Positions 60,541 to 64,000 of a stretch of DNA of 64,000 bases are shown piece by piece. Source of the DNA: Bacteroidota bacterium. Its GTDB lineage: Bacteria > Bacteroidota > Bacteroidia > Chitinophagales > BACL12. The stretch is taken from NCBI GenBank assembly GCA_016718035.1, contig JADKEK010000002.1, positions 434,001 through 498,000 on the forward strand, read 5' to 3'. The notes under the pieces are model-generated. The model searched no databases, was not told the origin of the DNA, and worked only from the letters and a program-made list of their open reading frames with translations. The position numbers were made by a program, and so were the translations under genes. The stretch's first letter is position 1. Every line of letters starts with the position of its first letter.

Positions 60541-61170
60541 TTAGTTGTTTTCTGCCATTTGATTGATCAGATTCACTGTGCTTTCGCTCAATACGATACA
60601 CTGTGCATTCATGATGTCGTAGGTGTTAAGGTCACTTGCTTTAGAAGCACCTGTTTTTGGTAAATTGCGCAATGACAATCTGATATTTTGGTTATCACCT
60701 AATACAAATAATGTCTTTTTGTCGCTAACACCAATGTTTTTCATAATACCGGCAAAGGCTTTGGTTTTTGGTGTGTCCAAAGTGAAATCTTCCACAACAA
60801 CAATGTTGTTTTGTTTTGCTTTATAAGATAAAGCAGAACGACGTGCTAATTCTTTCACTTTACGGTTCAGCTTAAAGCTGTAATCGCGAGGACGTGGGCC
60901 AAATATAGTACCACCACCGTGGAATAAAGGGTTTTTAATACTTCCTTTACGTGATCCACCTGTTCCTTTTTGACGGTGTAACTTACGAGTTGAACCTGCT
61001 GATTCTCCTTTTTCTTTCGATTTATGCGTTCCCTGGCGTTGGTTAGCAAGGTATTGCTTTACTGAAAGGTAAATAGCGTGGTCGTTTGGTTCAACACCGA
61101 AGATTTCTTCGTTGAGCTCAACCTGTTTACCGGTTTTTTCGCCTGATATTTTTACGATTTCTACTTTCAT
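60541..61170 (-). CDS. rplD: 50S ribosomal protein L4
   Basis: 209 residues: the loop that reaches the tunnel reads HRQKGTGGSRKGSIKNPLFHGGG, in part QKGTGGSRKGSIKNP, followed by GPRPRDYSFKLNRKVKELA. The E. coli protein also regulates the S10 operon; no such leader could be examined, as fusA precedes. One base separates it from rplC. Confidence 0.97.
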   Translation of the reverse strand: MKVEIVKISGEKTGKQVELNEEIFGVEPNDHAIYLSVKQYLANQRQGTHKSKEKGESAGSTRKLHRQKGTGGSRKGSIKNPLFHGGGTIFGPRPRDYSFKLNRKVKELARRSALSYKAKQNNIVVVEDFTLDTPKTKAFAGIMKNIGVSDKKTLFVLGDNQNIRLSLRNLPKTGASKASDLNTYDIMNAQCIVLSESTVNLINQMAENN

Positions 61171-61171
61171 T

Positions 61172-61789
61172 TTATTTCTCGATTATTACATAAGAACCCT
61201 TGCTTCCCGGAACTGATCCGTTGATTAAGATTAAGTTCTTGTCAGAAATAATTTTTGCTACTTTGAGGTTGCGTTGTTTAACGGTTTCGTTACCCATACG
61301 ACCGGCCATTCTTAATCCTTTGAATACTCTCGCAGGATATGATGATTGTCCGATTGAACCAGGTGCGCGATGACGGTCGTGCTGACCGTGTGTGCGCATA
61401 CCTACACCGCTAAAGTTGTGGCGTTTTACAACACCCTGGAAACCTTTACCTTTCGAAGTGCTCACTACACTAACTTTTTCACCTTCTTCAAAAATGTCAA
61501 CAGTGATGTTATCACCTACATTTTTATCGAGGTCAAAGTTGCGGAACTCCTTAATCTTGCGCATTGGTTTAGCGCCTGATTTTTTGAAGTGACCGGTTTG
61601 AGCCTTGTTGGTACGAACTTCCTTCAATTCCTCAAAACCTAACTGAACAGCATTATAGCCATCAGTATCGTCGGTTTTCTTTTGCACAACCACGCATGGT
61701 CCGGCTTCGATTACAGTGCAGGAAATTAATTTTCCTTCCTCACCGTAAAAGTGCGTCATGCCGAGTTTTTTGCCTATGATTCCTTTCAT
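61172..61789 (-). CDS. rplC: 50S ribosomal protein L3
   Basis: 205 residues: MKGIIGKKLGMTHFYGEEGK start, SKGKGFQGVVKRHNFSG and the loop near the peptidyl-transferase centre, HGQHDRHRAPGSIGQSSYPARVFKG, in part. The Gln of the methylated motif is present (GSIGQSS). 15 bases after rpsJ. Confidence 0.97.
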   Translation of the reverse strand: MKGIIGKKLGMTHFYGEEGKLISCTVIEAGPCVVVQKKTDDTDGYNAVQLGFEELKEVRTNKAQTGHFKKSGAKPMRKIKEFRNFDLDKNVGDNITVDIFEEGEKVSVVSTSKGKGFQGVVKRHNFSGVGMRTHGQHDRHRAPGSIGQSSYPARVFKGLRMAGRMGNETVKQRNLKVAKIISDKNLILINGSVPGSKGSYVIIEK

Positions 61790-61804
61790 TTTCTTGAGAA
61801 TCTT

Positions 61805-62110
61805 TTAGATTTTAATTTCAACTTCTACTCCACTTGGTAACTCCAGTTTCTGCAATGCATCTACTGTTTTGTTGGTTGCGCTGTAAATATCAAGCAACCT
61901 TTTATAGGTACACATTTGGAACTGCTCACGTGCTTTCTTGTTAACGTGAGGAGAACGCAATACTGTGTAAATCTTTTTCTGCGTAGGCAGCGGGATTGGT
62001 CCCGTAACCACTGCACCTGTGTTGCGAACGGTCTTTACGATTTTCTCAGCCGTTTTGTCAACCAAAGTGTGGTCAAAAGATTTCAGTTTCATTCTGATTT
62101 TATAGGTCAT
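61805..62110 (-). CDS. rpsJ: 30S ribosomal protein S10
   Basis: 101 residues: IRMKLKSFDHTLVDKTAEKI, and GPIPLPTQKKIYTVLRSPHVNKKARE in part, are the S10 (NusE) signatures. It acts in the 30S head and in antitermination with NusB. 21 bases separate it from fusA. Confidence 0.97.
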   Translation of the reverse strand: MTYKIRMKLKSFDHTLVDKTAEKIVKTVRNTGAVVTGPIPLPTQKKIYTVLRSPHVNKKAREQFQMCTYKRLLDIYSATNKTVDALQKLELPSGVEVEIKI

Positions 62111-62131
62111 ACTACTGTATTCTTACTTTTA

Positions 62132-64000
62132 TCAATTAACTGTTACTTTTCCTTTTGATTTAGATATCACCTCTTCAGACACTGACGCTGGCGCCGGTGC
62201 AAAGTGTGAGAACTCGAGAATTGAAGTTGCACGTCCTGAAGTGATGGTTCTTAATTGTGTTACATAACCAAACATTTCACTCAGTGGAACTTTTGCTTTG
62301 ATAACAGTTGCGTTGTTTTTGTTATCAAAACCTTCAATCATACCACGACGACGGTTTAAGTCACCAATTACATCACCCATATGATCTTCAGGAGTAATAA
62401 CTTCTAATTTCATGATAGGCTCAAGTAATTGCGGTCCTGCATTTTTACCTGCATCGCGGAAAGCAATTTTAGCTGCCATCTCAAAAGAGAATGCATCAGA
62501 GTCAACTGCGTGGAATGAACCGTCGAACAAACGAACTTTTAAGCTGTCCATGGTGTAACCGGCTAAAACGCCTGTTGACATTGCTTCTTTGAAACCTTTT
62601 TCAACAGATGGTACATATTCCCTTGGGATAGCACCTCCGAAGATGTCGTTCACAAATTGTAAACCGATAACACCATCATCTGCAGGTCCAATTTCAAATT
62701 GGATATCAGCGAATTTACCACGACCACCTGTTTGCTTTTTGTAAACCTCACGGTGTTTAATTGTTTTGGTAAATGATTCTTTATAAGCAACCTCAGGAGC
62801 ACCCTGATTAACTTCGATTTTAAATTCGCGTTTTAAACGGTCAACGATAATTTCAAGGTGTAACTCACCCATACCACGAACTACAGTTTGGCCTGTTTCT
62901 TCATCAAAGTTTACTTTGAATGTAGGATCCTCTTCTGCTAATTTCGCTAAAGCCATACCCAATTTATCAACGTCGGCCTGAGTTTTAGGCTCAATTGCCA
63001 AACCGATAACCGGATCAGGGAATTTAATGCTTTCCAAAGCGATTGGATTGTTCTCATCACAAAGGGTATCACCTGTTCTGATATCTTTAAAACCAACTGC
63101 TGCTCCAATATCACCAGCTTCGATTGTATCGAGTGGGTTTTGTTTATTGGCATGCATTTGTAGGATACGGGAAATACGTTCTTTTTTACCTGTTCTTACG
63201 TTTAATACATATGAACCTGCATCTAATTTACCGGCATACACCCGGAAGAATGCTAAACGACCTACGAATGGGTCAGTCATAATTTTGAATGCTAAAGCCG
63301 TAAACGGTTCTTTAGAATCCGGTTGACGAGACAATTCTTCTTCTGTGTCTGGGTTAGTACCTTTCACTGCATCGATATCGAGTGGTGAAGGCAAATAACG
63401 GCAAACTGCATCCAACATGAACTGAACACCTTTGTTTTTGAAAGATGAACCGCACAACATTGGGATAATAGCGATATCGATAGTTGCTTTACGGATAGCC
63501 GTAATCAACTCTTCTTCTGTAATTGAATCAGGATTGTCGAAGAATTTTTCCAATAATGCATCATCGTATTCAGCAACTGCTTCAACGAGGTGGTTACGGT
63601 ATTCAACAACGAGGTCTTTCATATCATCCGGAATAGGCACTTCTTTGTAAGTCATACCCTGAGTTTCATCATCCCAAATGATAGCCTTGTTGGTGATTAA
63701 ATCAACAATACCTTTAAAAGTTTCTTCAGCGCCGATAGGTAATACCAGTGGAACCGGATTAGCACCTAAAATTTCTTTTACTTGTTTAACAACTTCAAGA
63801 AAATCGGCACCTGAACGGTCCATTTTGTTTACGAAACCTAAGCGAGGAACTTTATAACGGTTAGCTTGGCGCCAAACTGTTTCAGATTGTGGTTCAACAC
63901 CACCAACTGCGCAGAATAACGCAACAACACCATCTAATACACGGAGTGAACGTTCAACCTCAACGGTGAAATCCACGTGTCCGGGAGTATCGATAATGTT
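62132..64000 (-). CDS. fusA: Elongation factor G, N-terminus cut by the window edge
   Basis: The frame is open to base 64000. The first residues seen, NIIDTPGHVDFTVEVERS, are the G3 box of the GTPase, so about the first 80-90 residues lie outside. G4 is NKMDRSGADF. Domains II to V follow, with GGAIPREYVPSVEKGF (domain IV), LFDGSFHAVDSDAFSFE and the C-terminal FGYVTQLRTITSGRA. The protein drives translocation. It precedes rpsJ, so in this genome fusA is joined to the S10 operon. The apparent start at 63976 (GTG) is the Val in GHVDF and is not real. Confidence 0.96.
   Translation of the reverse strand, partial: NIIDTPGHVDFTVEVERSLRVLDGVVALFCAVGGVEPQSETVWRQANRYKVPRLGFVNKMDRSGADFLEVVKQVKEILGANPVPLVLPIGAEETFKGIVDLITNKAIIWDDETQGMTYKEVPIPDDMKDLVVEYRNHLVEAVAEYDDALLEKFFDNPDSITEEELITAIRKATIDIAIIPMLCGSSFKNKGVQFMLDAVCRYLPSPLDIDAVKGTNPDTEEELSRQPDSKEPFTALAFKIMTDPFVGRLAFFRVYAGKLDAGSYVLNVRTGKKERISRILQMHANKQNPLDTIEAGDIGAAVGFKDIRTGDTLCDENNPIALESIKFPDPVIGLAIEPKTQADVDKLGMALAKLAEEDPTFKVNFDEETGQTVVRGMGELHLEIIVDRLKREFKIEVNQGAPEVAYKESFTKTIKHREVYKKQTGGRGKFADIQFEIGPADDGVIGLQFVNDIFGGAIPREYVPSVEKGFKEAMSTGVLAGYTMDSLKVRLFDGSFHAVDSDAFSFEMAAKIAFRDAGKNAGPQLLEPIMKLEVITPEDHMGDVIGDLNRRRGMIEGFDNKNNATVIKAKVPLSEMFGYVTQLRTITSGRATSILEFSHFAPAPASVSEEVISKSKGKVTVN

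Overview
The window is one contig piece from a member of the Bacteroidota, probably a Chitinophagales/Sphingobacteriia-type organism (the order is an inference). Signs for this are a low-GC genome, gene starts that mostly lack Shine-Dalgarno sequences, several promoters of the Bacteroidota form TTG/TTTG-N19-21-TAnnTTTG, type IX secretion (T9SS) C-terminal domains (CHU_C and type A), a Bacteroidota-type TonB, LytS/LytTR regulation, fused lycopene cyclase, and zinc-free S14 and L36 ribosomal proteins. TGA is an ordinary stop here (mrdA, secY and crtB end with it).

Layout. 1-4.1 kb: edge of a GxxExxY protein, histidine ammonia-lyase, and a divergent NatAB-like ABC exporter sharing a palindromic promoter. 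4.1-10 kb (minus): the rod-shape operon mreB-mreC-mreD-mrdA-rodA, with an in-frame TGA in mreB and a one-base frameshift in rodA. 10.2-12.5 kb (minus): purH and purN, then a lipoprotein. 14-16.2 kb (plus): two nucleotide-sugar genes (WlbB- and WlbA-like) and a NusG/UpxY-like regulator. 16.1-25 kb: a WHy lipoprotein, a cytoplasmic TPR histidine kinase, htpG, a DUF5694 protein, a LytS/LytTR pair with a direct-repeat candidate operator, and a secreted amine oxidase. 25.3-29.2 kb: gcvH, VanZ, TonB, a TPR protein and DUF4286. 29.3-32.9 kb: carotenoid genes crtI-crtB-crtY-crtZ (predicted product zeaxanthin), crtY being frameshifted. 32.9-37 kb: a second ABC exporter, a GNAT, a cytochrome b5-like protein and a PfkB kinase.

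37.2-38.3 kb holds tRNA-Asn followed by six tandem ~145-bp units. Each unit copies the 3' part of the tRNA, interrupted by an 18-bp palindrome, together with the tRNA terminator. This is the most unusual structure in the window. Next come a 1033-residue T9SS repeat protein, a small protein, a phosphodiesterase-TPR protein overlapping a sulfotransferase (perhaps one fused gene split by a missing base), and three tandem paralogous T9SS-secreted proteins.

47.4-64 kb (minus) is one continuous S10-spc-alpha ribosomal operon, from fusA (cut by the window edge) to rpoA-rplQ, including secY, map and infA. It ends in a terminator shared with the convergent T9SS gene.

Three apparent lesions (rodA, crtY, and the phosphodiesterase/sulfotransferase junction) are each explained by one base missing from an A/T run. 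Sequencing or assembly error is therefore a serious alternative to real gene decay. The mreB stop is a substitution type and needs separate checking.
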